This document shows, one piece after another, positions 10,123 through 21,900 of a stretch of 64,000 bases of DNA. The notes under the pieces are model-generated. The model did no database searches and had not been told where the DNA came from. It saw only the letters and a program-made list of their open reading frames with translations. Made by a program: the position numbers and the translations under genes. The DNA is from Erythrobacter sp. QSSC1-22B (GTDB lineage Bacteria > Pseudomonadota > Alphaproteobacteria > Sphingomonadales > Sphingomonadaceae): contig NZ_LZRP01000004.1 of assembly GCF_001678665.1 (NCBI RefSeq), positions 124,001 to 188,000 on the forward strand, read 5' to 3'. The stretch's first letter is position 1. The number at the start of each line of letters is the position of its first letter.

Positions 10123-13100
10123 ATGAATGCATCACGTGTTTTTGCGGGTCGCGGCAAGGGTCGCCTGTTTGCGACCGCCGGTGTTCTCGCGCTCGGCATC
10201 GCCGGATATTCCGCTCCTGCCTTCGCGCAGGATGCCGATGAGGACGAAACTGCCCAGGAAACCGAAGTCCTGCAGCCCGGAGATGCGGTGCTGCCAGGCG
10301 GCCCGATCGTCGTTACCGGATCGCGTATCCGGAGGCCCGAACTCTCGTCGCCGGTCCCGCTGACCACTTTCGGTGGTGACCAGATTTATCGCCAGGCCGA
10401 AAACAACGTCGGCGAGCTTTTGAACGATCTTCCTGCCCTTCGGCAGACGGTTTCGCAGTCGAACCCGGGCCTCAGCATCGGCATCGCGGGTCTCAACCTG
10501 CTTGACCTTCGCGGCCTTGGTACTTCGCGGACGCTCGTTCTCGTCAACGGTCGGCGTCATGTCGCGGCCGACATCTCTTCGACCGCATCTGCGGTTGATA
10601 TCAACTCGATTCCCTCTGCACTCATCGAGCGGATCGATATCGTCACCGGCGGTAATTCCGCCGTTTACGGTTCTGATGCCATCGCCGGCGTGGTGAACTT
10701 CGTACTGCGCGACAAGTACGACGGCATCGATCTGCGCGCCAATGCCGGGATCACCGAAGTGGGTGCGGGCCTGAACTACTCCCTCTCGGGCGTCATCGGC
10801 AGGAATTTCGCCGACGGTCGCGGCAACATCACGTTCGCAGCCGAGTACACCGAGCAGGAGCGCGTATTCGCCTCCCAGCTGCCGCATCTCCGGTCGAATG
10901 ATGGCCTGTTCCAGACCAGCCTCGATCCCGCCGGCAGCAGCTCGGACGGCATCCCGGACTCGGTCTTTGTTCGTGACTCGCGCTCGGGCACGATCTCCCA
11001 GTTCGGTCTCGTAGCATTCCCGCAGCGTACTGCGCGGAACGAATGCGGCGGAGCTACGCTGACCGGCGGTGCTTTCAACTGCAACTTCCTGTTCCTGCCC
11101 GACGGTAGACTCGTCCCGCAAACCTTTGACGGCCGCGTGAGCACGTCGCAGTTCGGCGGCTTTTTCGGCGGCAATGGTGACACCGGTCGGGAAGGTCGTC
11201 GCACATCCGTTCGTCCGCAGAACGAGCGTATCGCAACGAACCTGTTCGCTACCTACGAATTCTCGCCTGCATTCGAGACCTTCATGGAAGCCAAATACGT
11301 GCGCGCCGCCACTCAGGGCTCGAACTCCGGCCCTGCCTTCTTCCAGGGTCGCTTCACCTTTTCGGATCCGCGCGTTCGTTTCCGTCTCGACAATCCCTTC
11401 CTGAACCCCCAGGCTCGTCAGCTTATCACCACCGAATTGCTCCGTGACGGTCGCGTCAACGACCTGATCGCGGGTGGTCCGATCAGCCAGGCTGCAGTTG
11501 CCGACGGAAGCCAGCGCTTCACGGTCAACAGAAGCCTGATCGATCTTGGCCTTCGTGACGAGGATACCGTTCGGGAAACCTATCGTCTCGTTCTCGGCGC
11601 ACGCGGTGAAATCACCCCGAACCTGAGCTACGAAATTGCCGGGAACTACGGTCGGACCGAACAATCCATCGACGTGCTTGGCAACGTGTTCACGCAACGC
11701 CTGTTGCTTGCGCTCGATGCGGGCCGCGATCCTGCCGACGGTCGGATCAAGTGTCGCTCGCAGTTCGACCCCACCGCAGCCTTCGGTCAGGCAGGTATTC
11801 CTGCTTCCACGCTTGCCGGCGACATCGCCGCCTGCGTACCTTACAACGCTTTCGGTGCCCCGGATAACCGTGCTGCCGCCGACTACATCACCGCCGACGC
11901 CGGCAATTTCGGTAAGCTCGAGCAGTACAATGCGCTCGCGTTCCTCTCGGGCACGACGGCGAGCTTCTTTGAATTGCCTGGAGGCCCTGTCGGTTTCGTC
12001 GTGGGTGGGGAATATCGTCGCGAAGATGCTTTCTTCCGGGCGGACGACGCGATCGAGCAGAACCTGACGTTCACCAACCCTCTGACGCAGTTCAACCCGG
12101 AAGAACCCTTCGAGGTTAAAGAGGCTTTTGCAGAAGTCGACTTCCCGCTGCTATCCGAAGTTCCGTTCTTTAATGAGCTTTCGGTCAGCGCTGCTGGTCG
12201 CGTTTCGGACTACACAGGCCCGATCGGCACAACCTATGCGTACAATCTGGGTGTCCGTTGGTCTCCCGTTTCGGACCTTTTGTTCCGTGCCAATTACGGT
12301 CAGGCCGTCCGCGCTCCTAACTACACGGACACGGCTGGCGAGCCGAATGTAACCTTCATTACGGTTACAGATCCGTGCGGATCAGTCCGTATCAACCAGG
12401 GTTCTCAGTTCCGCGCCGCCAATTGTCGGGCAGACCTTGGTGCAATTCTGAACGATCCGGGTTTCCAGTCGATCGCCAATGCGGCCGTTTCAACGGAAGG
12501 CCTCAACGGTTCGAACCCCAACTTGTTCGAAGAAACGTCGATTTCGTACACCATCGGCGGCGTTTACCAGCCAAGCTTTCTTCCTGGCTTTGCTATCACT
12601 GTCGACTACTACAACATCGAAGTGGAAGACGTGATTGCGGCGGTTGCTGGTAACACCATCATCGCCACCTGTTATGATCTCCCCACGCTCGACAATCCGT
12701 TCTGCGCCAACTTCCAACGCAATGGGGCGGGCACGGGCCCGCAGGGTGAGGAACCGGGCCAGGTGCTTCAGGGATCGATCCTCCAGTCGCCCTTGAACTT
12801 TGCAAATCGCGTCCGCGAAGGCATCGACTTCGACGTTTCTTATCGCAAATCCATTGCCGAGGACACTTTCGTAAATGCGAGGGTAATCTACACGCACGTT
12901 CTGACGTCGAGCAACTTCCAGGATCCAACCAACCCTGACTTCGAAAACCGGATCCTCAGTGAACTCGGCGACCCGAAGGACCAGTTCGTGTTCGACCTCG
13001 ATTTGACGTTCGGTCAGTTCACTGTCGGATATGGGGCACGGTATATTGGCCCGCAATTGACGACGTCGTACGAAGCTCAATTCCCGCTCAATGATGGTCC

Positions 13101-13338
13101 CGCGCAGAATCCGGACGCCGCCTTCCCGCTGGAATATCCGGAAACACTGTACCACGACCTTCGCTTCGCCTTCCAAGTCGAGAACGCAGAGAACGAGAAC
13201 TCGTTTGAATTCTATGCCGGCGTCGAAAATCTCCTCGACACCAATCCCCCGCTGGGCCTCACGGGACTTGGTGACGGAAGTGCAATTTATGAGACATTCG
13301 GAAGAAAGTACTTCGCCGGTGTGCGCGCTCTCTTCTAA
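10123..13338 (+). CDS. TonB-dependent outer-membrane receptor (sphingomonad VTGSRI type)
   Basis: 1071 aa TonB-dependent transporter, paralogous to the receptor 1 kb upstream but clearly divergent in the barrel. The signal peptide covers residues 1-36 (ends APAFAQ). The TonB-box-like GGPIVVTGSRIRRP lies near 61-74. The plug has RTLVLVNGRRHV and SALIERIDIVTGGNSAVYGSD and ends GVVNFVL. The final barrel strand is KYFAGVRALF with C-terminal Phe. Start ATG at 10123 follows GGGGAAG. The 257 bp upstream hold no gene. A textbook terminator follows. The acidic linker DADEDETAQETEVLQPGD between signal peptide and TonB box is long. Substrate unknown. Confidence 0.93.
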   Translation: MNASRVFAGRGKGRLFATAGVLALGIAGYSAPAFAQDADEDETAQETEVLQPGDAVLPGGPIVVTGSRIRRPELSSPVPLTTFGGDQIYRQAENNVGELLNDLPALRQTVSQSNPGLSIGIAGLNLLDLRGLGTSRTLVLVNGRRHVAADISSTASAVDINSIPSALIERIDIVTGGNSAVYGSDAIAGVVNFVLRDKYDGIDLRANAGITEVGAGLNYSLSGVIGRNFADGRGNITFAAEYTEQERVFASQLPHLRSNDGLFQTSLDPAGSSSDGIPDSVFVRDSRSGTISQFGLVAFPQRTARNECGGATLTGGAFNCNFLFLPDGRLVPQTFDGRVSTSQFGGFFGGNGDTGREGRRTSVRPQNERIATNLFATYEFSPAFETFMEAKYVRAATQGSNSGPAFFQGRFTFSDPRVRFRLDNPFLNPQARQLITTELLRDGRVNDLIAGGPISQAAVADGSQRFTVNRSLIDLGLRDEDTVRETYRLVLGARGEITPNLSYEIAGNYGRTEQSIDVLGNVFTQRLLLALDAGRDPADGRIKCRSQFDPTAAFGQAGIPASTLAGDIAACVPYNAFGAPDNRAAADYITADAGNFGKLEQYNALAFLSGTTASFFELPGGPVGFVVGGEYRREDAFFRADDAIEQNLTFTNPLTQFNPEEPFEVKEAFAEVDFPLLSEVPFFNELSVSAAGRVSDYTGPIGTTYAYNLGVRWSPVSDLLFRANYGQAVRAPNYTDTAGEPNVTFITVTDPCGSVRINQGSQFRAANCRADLGAILNDPGFQSIANAAVSTEGLNGSNPNLFEETSISYTIGGVYQPSFLPGFAITVDYYNIEVEDVIAAVAGNTIIATCYDLPTLDNPFCANFQRNGAGTGPQGEEPGQVLQGSILQSPLNFANRVREGIDFDVSYRKSIAEDTFVNARVIYTHVLTSSNFQDPTNPDFENRILSELGDPKDQFVFDLDLTFGQFTVGYGARYIGPQLTTSYEAQFPLNDGPAQNPDAAFPLEYPETLYHDLRFAFQVENAENENSFEFYAGVENLLDTNPPLGLTGLGDGSAIYETFGRKYFAGVRALF

Positions 13339-13363
13339 TCGTTTCTGCACGAATGGATAAAAG

Positions 13364-13392
13364 AAAAGGCCCCGGGTAACCGGGGCCTTTTT
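13364..13392 (+). terminator. Rho-independent terminator after the second TonB receptor gene
   Basis: Perfect 12-bp stem AAAAGGCCCCGG / CCGGGGCCTTTT with a GTAA loop and a T run. It also lies beyond the 3' end of the convergent clpB and could serve both directions because of the A run on its left. Confidence 0.92.
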
Positions 13393-13426
13393 CGTTCGGC
13401 AATTCACATGGAGCGCGCAAACCCGC

Positions 13427-16006
<2,580 letters not shown>

Positions 16007-16034
16007 TGAACAACCCCTCTATGGATGACCCGCC

Positions 16035-16064
16035 AGATATGGTGTTGCCCTTTCGCAACACAAG
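16035..16064 (-). promoter_or_regulatory. Sigma32-type heat-shock promoter of clpB
   Basis: On the minus strand CTTGTG is followed after 14 nt by CACCATAT, a close match to the sigma32 consensus CTTGnn-N13/15-CCCCATnT. It lies about 30-60 bp upstream of the clpB start, where a promoter is expected. An inverted repeat fills the spacer (separate entry). Confidence 0.75.
16042..16061. promoter_or_regulatory. Operator-like inverted repeat inside the clpB promoter
   Basis: Perfect 7-bp inverted repeat GTGTTGC / GCAACAC with a 6-bp centre. It spans the spacer of the clpB sigma32-type promoter and touches both promoter elements. It lies upstream of the expected transcription start, so it would act as DNA rather than RNA. 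It is not the HrcA CIRCE sequence. Confidence 0.5.
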
Positions 16065-16218
16065 GCCTTCTGCGGCCAGGCTCGCGAATTTCCCGGTGTA
16101 TTACCCGGATATAGGGTTGCCTCGCACCGCCGACAGGGGCCGCTGAGAAAAATTCTTCGCGCGCGGGCTTGTACGCGGACGCGAGGCGGCTACTCATTTG
16201 CCGCAAGAGAGGAATTTC

Positions 16219-18444
16219 ATGACCAAATGGCTGTCGCGCATGGGCTTCGCCCTGCTTCTTGTCGTGCTGCTCGCGTTTGTCGCGCTGGCGAGTTGGGAGC
16301 CGTTCTGGGCCAAGCGCGATGGCACCGCGCCGCCATCGCAGAATTACACCGCTGAGATCATCCGCGACGATTTCGGCGTCCCGCATATCTATGGCGAAAC
16401 CGATGCCGATGTCGCCTATGGCGTCGCCATCGCCCATGCGGAGGATGATTTCTTCACCCTGCAGGATGTCGCCGCAATGAGCGTCGGGCGCTATGGCGCG
16501 ATCGCCGGCGAGGATGGCGCGGCGGTGGATTACGTCTACCATCTGCTCGGCGCGCGCGACACCGCCGAGCGGCACTACCCCACCCTTCCCGCCGACACCC
16601 GCGCGCTGTTCGAGGCCTATGCCAGCGGTCTCAACCAATACGCGCGCGAGCATCCCGGCGAGGTCAAGCTCGCCAACCTGTTCCCGCTCGACGGGATGGA
16701 TATCGCCGCCGGCTTCGCGCTGCGCCAGCCGTTCTTCTTCGGGTTGAACAACATCATCGAACCGCTGGTGGCGAACGAGCCGATGCGGCCCGAATTCGGC
16801 CCGGCGATCACTCCCGATCCGGGCGCGGCTGACGATGGCATCCCGCCGGCACGCGTCATCCGCGCCGGTGACGAGCCCGAGACGACCGCCCGCGCATTCC
16901 CGCTTCCCATGGGCGAGGACGGCGCGCTGTCCGGCTCCAATGCCTTCGCGGTCACCCCGGAAAAATCCGGCGGCCCGACCGTGCTCATCTCCAACGCCCA
17001 CCAGCCGTGGCGCGGCGGCGTCGCCTGGTACGAGCTGGTCGTCGAAAGCGGCGAAGGCTGGCACTTTGCCGGGGCCAATTTCCCCGGCAGCCCGTTCCCT
17101 TTCCTTGGCCATAACGAGAATCTGGGCTGGACCAACACGGTCAACCGACCCGACATGGTCGATGTCTACAAGCTCGTGCTCGACGACAGCGGAACCCGCT
17201 ACAAGCTCGGCGATCGCTGGCTCGAGCTGGAAGAGCAGACGGTCACCCTGCCCGTGCGGATAGGTCCCATCACGCTGCCGATCCGTCGCACGGTGCACCG
17301 CAGCGTCCATGGCCCGGTGATCGTCAACGACAGCGGCGCCTTCGCCATTCGCTATGGCGGGATCGACGATCTCGGCCAGCTCGATGCCTATTACCGGCTC
17401 AACAAGGCCGAAACGCTGGGGCAGTTCGAGACCATCCTCGCGCGGATGGACATCCCCAGCACCAATTTCATCTACGGCGACCAGGAAGGCAATATCGCCT
17501 ATATCTACAACGCCGCGCTGCCCGATCGGAAGCCGGGGGTGAACTGGCGCGGTATCCTGCCGGGCGACGATCCCTCGCTGATCTGGAACCGCTCGGTCGA
17601 TTACGAACAATTGCCGCGCTATGTGAACCCGGCGAGCGGCTGGCTCTACAACGCCAACAACACACCCTTTACCGCGGCGGGCGAAGGAAGCGATCTGTCG
17701 CCGGAAGATTTCGCCCCCGAACTCGGGGTCGAACTCAAGCAGACCAACCGTTCGCGCCGCGCCTGGAGCCTGATGAGCGAAGGCGGGCTGCTCGACCGCG
17801 CCCGGCTCGAGGCAATCAAATACGACAAGACCTATGAGCGCTCGGGCTATGTCGCCCGGCTGTGGGACGCGCTCGAGGCGATCGACCTGTCGGACGACAG
17901 CGAACTCGACCGCGCCCGCAACCTGCTGCTCGATTGGGATTTCACCGCCGACAACATCGGCGCGGCCGATGCGATCGCGCTGCTGCTGATCCGCGATTTC
18001 ATGTCGGCCGAATACCAGAACGAGCCCGAGCCGGATCTGCGCGAGGAACTGCGCGAGACGGTCGATCATCTCAACACGCACTTCGGCCGCATCGATCCGC
18101 CGATGGGCGAGCTACTGCGGTTGCGCCAGGGCGAGGTCGATCTGCCGCTCGATGGCGGTTCCGACACCTTGCGCGCCTCGACCAGCTGGGACGTGGACGA
18201 CGATGGCCGGCTGTCGGTCCGCCACGGCGACAGCTTCATCCAATGGGTCGAATGGACGCAAGGGCAGCGGGTCTCGTCGCGGTCGATCCAGCCCTTCGGT
18301 GCGGCGACCACCAGGCCCGAGAGCAAGCACTATGCCGATCAGTCCGCGCTGTTCGTCCAGCACCGCTTGAAACCGGTCCATTTCTGGCGCGAGGATGTGC
18401 TGGCCAATGCCGCCAGCCGGAAGATCGTGACCAATCGCCGATAA
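16219..18444 (+). CDS. Penicillin acylase family protein (N-terminal nucleophile amidohydrolase)
   Basis: 741 aa Ntn hydrolase precursor. The family is made as one chain, exported, and cut autocatalytically so that a Ser becomes the N-terminal nucleophile of the beta chain. That Ser is S240 in GSNAFAV; the residues before it (ALSG) would be the end of the spacer. N-terminal residues 5-22 form a hydrophobic export signal or anchor. DDFGVPHIYGETDADVAYG (about 45-63) is the conserved alpha-chain segment, and NAHQPW and GHNENLGWTNT are beta-chain active-site stretches. The ATG at 16219 follows AGAGAGGA; an in-frame TTG 21 bp upstream is less likely. Natural substrates are usually N-acyl homoserine lactones, acyl-amino acids or amides; antibiotic hydrolysis should not be assumed. 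M16 peptidase follows after 38 bp. Confidence 0.88.
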   Translation: MTKWLSRMGFALLLVVLLAFVALASWEPFWAKRDGTAPPSQNYTAEIIRDDFGVPHIYGETDADVAYGVAIAHAEDDFFTLQDVAAMSVGRYGAIAGEDGAAVDYVYHLLGARDTAERHYPTLPADTRALFEAYASGLNQYAREHPGEVKLANLFPLDGMDIAAGFALRQPFFFGLNNIIEPLVANEPMRPEFGPAITPDPGAADDGIPPARVIRAGDEPETTARAFPLPMGEDGALSGSNAFAVTPEKSGGPTVLISNAHQPWRGGVAWYELVVESGEGWHFAGANFPGSPFPFLGHNENLGWTNTVNRPDMVDVYKLVLDDSGTRYKLGDRWLELEEQTVTLPVRIGPITLPIRRTVHRSVHGPVIVNDSGAFAIRYGGIDDLGQLDAYYRLNKAETLGQFETILARMDIPSTNFIYGDQEGNIAYIYNAALPDRKPGVNWRGILPGDDPSLIWNRSVDYEQLPRYVNPASGWLYNANNTPFTAAGEGSDLSPEDFAPELGVELKQTNRSRRAWSLMSEGGLLDRARLEAIKYDKTYERSGYVARLWDALEAIDLSDDSELDRARNLLLDWDFTADNIGAADAIALLLIRDFMSAEYQNEPEPDLREELRETVDHLNTHFGRIDPPMGELLRLRQGEVDLPLDGGSDTLRASTSWDVDDDGRLSVRHGDSFIQWVEWTQGQRVSSRSIQPFGAATTRPESKHYADQSALFVQHRLKPVHFWREDVLANAASRKIVTNRR

Positions 18445-18482
18445 GCATTTAGTCAATAGCAGTACTTCCAAGGGGATTCGCC

Positions 18483-21416
18483 ATGATACGCATTCTATCG
18501 ACCAGCCTGATCGCGCTGAGCGTTGCCGCCTGTTCGACCACCGCCAGCGACCCGCTCGCGAGCGCTTCGGCCACTGCCGCTGCGGATCATCCCGCGACTG
18601 CCCCCGCAACGCAGTTCGAACCCGCGCCGCTGTCCGATCTGGTTGCCGAAGTCGACCTGCCGTTCGAGAAGTTCACGCTCGACAACGGCCTGACCGTGGT
18701 TGTCCACGAGGATCGCAAGGCGCCGCTGGTCGGCGTATCGGTGTGGTACGATGTCGGCTCCAAGCACGAGCCCGCGGGCAAGACCGGCTTTGCGCATCTG
18801 TTCGAGCACCTGATGTTCAACGGCACCGAGAACGCGCCTGCGGACTGGTTCGAATATATCCAGCAGATGGGCGGCACCGACGTCAACGGCACCACCAGCC
18901 CCGATCGCACCAATTACTTCCAGACCGTACCGACCGGCGCGCTCGACCGCATCCTCATGCTCGAGAGCGATCGCATGGGCCATTTGCTCGACGCGGTGAC
19001 GCAGGAGAAGCTCGATAACCAGCGCGGCGTCGTCCAGAACGAGAAGCGCCAGGGCGACAACAGCCCCTTCGGCCTGCTGCGTTACGAAATCTTCGAAAAC
19101 CTGTTCCCCAAGGGGCACCGCTACCACCACTCGACGATCGGCTCGATGGGCGATCTCAACGATGCCTCGATGGCGGATGTCCAGAGCTGGTTCCGTGACC
19201 ATTACGGGCCGAACAACGCGGTGCTGGTGCTTGCAGGCGATATCGACACCGCCACCGCGCGCGCCAAGGTTGAGCAATGGTTTGGCGACATTCCCGCCGG
19301 CCCCGAAGTGGTTCACCCCGATGTGACGGTGCCCACGCTGCCCGCAGACAAGACCAGGGTCACCACCGACAATATCTCCACCACGCGACTGTTCCGCATG
19401 TGGACCGTGCCGGGCTCGAACTCGCCAGCGGCAGTGCCGCTCAACCTCGCTTCGGCGGTACTTGGCGGACTATCGAGCTCGCGGCTCGACAACGCGCTGG
19501 TGCGCGAGGATCCGGTGGCGGTGTCGGTCTCGACCTTCAATTACTCGCTCGAGGACGCCGGCGTGTTCGTCGTCCAGGCCGATGTGAAGCCGGGGGTCGA
19601 TCCGGCGGAAGTCGCCGCCAAGCTCGATGCGCAGATCGCCGAATTCCTCGCCACCGGCCCGACCGCCGACGAGCTCGAGCGCGCCAAGGTCAGCACCATG
19701 GCGGGCGTGATCCTCGGGCTGGAATCGGTCGGTGGCTTTGGCGGCAAGGCCCCGCAGCTGGCCGCCGGTGAACTGTACATGGGCGATCCCGGCCAGGTCG
19801 AGAAGGAGCTCGCGGCAATGGCCGCGGCCACGCCCGAGGAGGTCCACGCGCTCGCCCGCACCTGGCTCTCGCGCCCGGTGTTCAACCTGGTGTTCAATCC
19901 CGGCGAACGCACCGAAGGCGGCGAGAACCGCGGCGGCGCGGTGACCGGGAGCAACCCCGAAGGCCCCGCCAGCCTCGCCGACCTGACGCAGGCCAACTAC
20001 TGCAAGCCCGAGGTCTGCGACCTCGAGGCGCTGGCCGTCTTCGCGCAGGCAGATCGCTCCACGCTGCCCGAGATCGGCACGCTGGTCGATCTCGATTTCC
20101 CCGACATCGAACGCGCGACCCTGTCCAACGGCATGGAGGTCTATTTTGCCCGCCGCGACGCGGTGCCGACGGTGTCGGTGATGGTCGAATTCGATGCCGG
20201 ACGGGCGGCGGAAACCCGCAGCGATCTGGGCACCCAGCGGTTGATGCTGGCGACGATGGACGAAGGCACGCAGCGGCTCAACTCGACCGAGTTCGCCATC
20301 GCACAGGAGCGGTTGGCAGCCGATATCTCGGCCGGCGCGAATGCCGACTGGACGACCTTCTCGCTCAGCGGCCTGTCGCCGAACCTGGCTCCATCGCTCG
20401 AACTGCTGGCCGAATTCATCCGCCAGCCCGGCTTCCGCACCGCCGATATCGAGCGCAAGCGCGCGCAATTGCTCAATGCGCTCACCGCCGAGCTCAAGGA
20501 GCCCAACCAGATCGCCGACCGGGCGCTGCGGCGCACGCTCTACGGCGACCACCCCTATGGCCTGCCCTCCTCCGGTCTTGGCAAGGCGGATCGGCTCCAG
20601 GCGCTCACCGCAGCCGATCTGCAGGGTTTTCACGACCGCTGGCTGCGTCCCGACAATGCGCGGATCTATGTCGTCGGCGATACGACGCTGGCCGAAGCCA
20701 CCGGGCTGCTCGAAGCCAGCTTCGGCGACTGGCAGGCTCCGGCGGGCGGATCGCCCGAGCGGGGGTACGATGCCGCGATCCCCGAACCGCGCCAGCGCAT
20801 CGTGCTGCTCGACCGTCCCAATTCGCCGCAATCGATCATCTACGGCGGGCTGGTGCTCGACGCGCGCGGCGAGACCGACGATCTGACCCGGCTCAGCGCC
20901 TCCAATGAAGCGCTGAGCGGCGGTTTCCTCTCGCGGATCAACATGAATCTGCGCGAGACCAAGGGCTGGTCCTATGGCGCCGGCGGCGGGGTCGGCACCG
21001 TGCTCGACCGCGTCTTCTACGGGGTCCGCGCCCCGGTCCAGGCCGACCGGACTGCAGATTCGATCGTCGAGGTCCAGCGCGAGATCGACGAGTTCGTGGC
21101 CACCCGCGGTGTCCAGCCCAACGAACTGGAGCGCATCATCAACAGCAATATGCGCGAGCTTCCGGGCCAGTTCGAGACTGCGGGCGATGTCCTCAGCGGG
21201 CTGGTGACGATCGTGCGCTACAATCGCGACGACGATTATTACGAAGGTCTCGCCGAGACCTATCGCAATCTCAACGCCGCCGATCTCGACACAATCGCGC
21301 GCCAGAACTTCGTCGAGGACGACATCGTCTATGTCGTGGTCGGCGATGCCAGCGTGGTCCGCCCCCAGCTCGAAGCGCTCGATCTCGACGTCGAGGAGAT
21401 CGCTCTCGAAGAGTAA
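18483..21416 (+). CDS. M16 family zinc metallopeptidase, lipoprotein
   Basis: 977 aa, a pitrilysin/processing-peptidase-like enzyme made of two fused M16 repeats. The leader MIRILSTSLIALSVAAC ends in a lipobox, so it is probably anchored in the envelope facing the periplasm. The inverted zinc motif HLFEH is at residues 105-109, with the distal Glu in QNEKRQGDN near 190. The second repeat (from about residue 540, TLSNGMEVYFARRDAVP) lacks HxxEH, as usual, and carries the substrate-binding arrangement ending with GWSYGAGGGVG near 830. Ribosome-binding site AAGGGGA precedes the ATG. Closely follows the penicillin-acylase gene and may be co-transcribed. Expected to degrade medium-size peptides. 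Confidence 0.92.
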   Translation: MIRILSTSLIALSVAACSTTASDPLASASATAAADHPATAPATQFEPAPLSDLVAEVDLPFEKFTLDNGLTVVVHEDRKAPLVGVSVWYDVGSKHEPAGKTGFAHLFEHLMFNGTENAPADWFEYIQQMGGTDVNGTTSPDRTNYFQTVPTGALDRILMLESDRMGHLLDAVTQEKLDNQRGVVQNEKRQGDNSPFGLLRYEIFENLFPKGHRYHHSTIGSMGDLNDASMADVQSWFRDHYGPNNAVLVLAGDIDTATARAKVEQWFGDIPAGPEVVHPDVTVPTLPADKTRVTTDNISTTRLFRMWTVPGSNSPAAVPLNLASAVLGGLSSSRLDNALVREDPVAVSVSTFNYSLEDAGVFVVQADVKPGVDPAEVAAKLDAQIAEFLATGPTADELERAKVSTMAGVILGLESVGGFGGKAPQLAAGELYMGDPGQVEKELAAMAAATPEEVHALARTWLSRPVFNLVFNPGERTEGGENRGGAVTGSNPEGPASLADLTQANYCKPEVCDLEALAVFAQADRSTLPEIGTLVDLDFPDIERATLSNGMEVYFARRDAVPTVSVMVEFDAGRAAETRSDLGTQRLMLATMDEGTQRLNSTEFAIAQERLAADISAGANADWTTFSLSGLSPNLAPSLELLAEFIRQPGFRTADIERKRAQLLNALTAELKEPNQIADRALRRTLYGDHPYGLPSSGLGKADRLQALTAADLQGFHDRWLRPDNARIYVVGDTTLAEATGLLEASFGDWQAPAGGSPERGYDAAIPEPRQRIVLLDRPNSPQSIIYGGLVLDARGETDDLTRLSASNEALSGGFLSRINMNLRETKGWSYGAGGGVGTVLDRVFYGVRAPVQADRTADSIVEVQREIDEFVATRGVQPNELERIINSNMRELPGQFETAGDVLSGLVTIVRYNRDDDYYEGLAETYRNLNAADLDTIARQNFVEDDIVYVVVGDASVVRPQLEALDLDVEEIALEE

Positions 21417-21427
21417 CTTGCCCCGTG

Positions 21428-21457
21428 TTGACATCGATGTAAGCAACGTCGATGTCG
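21428..21457 (+). promoter_or_regulatory. Inverted repeat overlapping a TTGACA promoter element
   Basis: TTGACA at 21428-21433 begins a perfect 8-bp inverted repeat GACATCGA (21430-21437) / TCGATGTC (21449-21456) with an 11-bp centre, 56 bp before the next start codon. No clear -10 hexamer at the standard distance. It could be an operator or a processed hairpin at the end of the M16 transcript; no T run follows. Confidence 0.4.
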
Positions 21458-21511
21458 CATGACGTTTAAAACCCGGCCCGCAATCGCGCGCCGCCAGACA
21501 GGAGAGCATAC

Positions 21512-21817
21512 ATGTCCGTAGCCGGTACGTACGACACCGTAGTCAAGAGCCCGATGGGCGACCAGAAGGGCACCTTCACCGTGGTCCCGGGCGATGATGG
21601 CAAGACCTTCACCGGCTCGATGGCCGGCGGCATGGGTGCGATGGACGTCAAGGATGGCACCATCGACGGCGACACGCTGAAGTGGAAGATGGACATGACC
21701 GTCCCGATGCCGATGACGCTCGATTGCACCGCCGATGTTACCGGCGATCAGCTGACCGGCAAGGTCAACGCCGGCGCGTTCGGCGACATGGCGCTGACCG
21801 GCGAACGCCAGGGCTGA
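21512..21817 (+). CDS. Small conserved beta-rich protein of unknown function
   Basis: 101 aa without signal peptide or membrane segment. The ATG at 21512 has AGGAGAG upstream. The sequence alternates hydrophobic and polar residues in short strands (AGTYDTVVKSPMGDQKGTF, DTLKWKMDM, TLDCTADVTGDQLTG), suggesting a small beta-barrel or sandwich. It is rich in Gly, Asp, Thr and Met, with MGAM and MTVPMPM clusters, and has one Cys. I recognise the type from sphingomonad genomes but know no function. It stands alone between a possible promoter or operator at 21428-21457 and a very strong bidirectional terminator, so it is likely expressed as a monocistronic unit. Confidence 0.75.
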   Translation: MSVAGTYDTVVKSPMGDQKGTFTVVPGDDGKTFTGSMAGGMGAMDVKDGTIDGDTLKWKMDMTVPMPMTLDCTADVTGDQLTGKVNAGAFGDMALTGERQG

Positions 21818-21840
21818 TCGCCCCGCCAGTCTGACCAAAC

Positions 21841-21878
21841 AAAAGGGGCGCCGGAGGATCACTCCGGCGCCCCTTTTT
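21841..21878. terminator. Bidirectional Rho-independent terminator
   Basis: Perfect 16-bp stem AAAAGGGGCGCCGGAG / CTCCGGCGCCCCTTTT with a 5-nt loop, 24 bp past the small beta-rich gene and before the convergent S46 peptidase stop. A run on one side and T run on the other allow use in both directions. Confidence 0.95.
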
Positions 21879-21900
21879 CATGTGCCCAAGCCGATCGCGG

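Noticed and set aside
16219-18444. Penicillin acylase gene as an antibiotic-resistance determinant
   Set aside because: Family members act mostly on acyl-homoserine lactones or amides, and context is metabolic; no evidence for beta-lactam activity.
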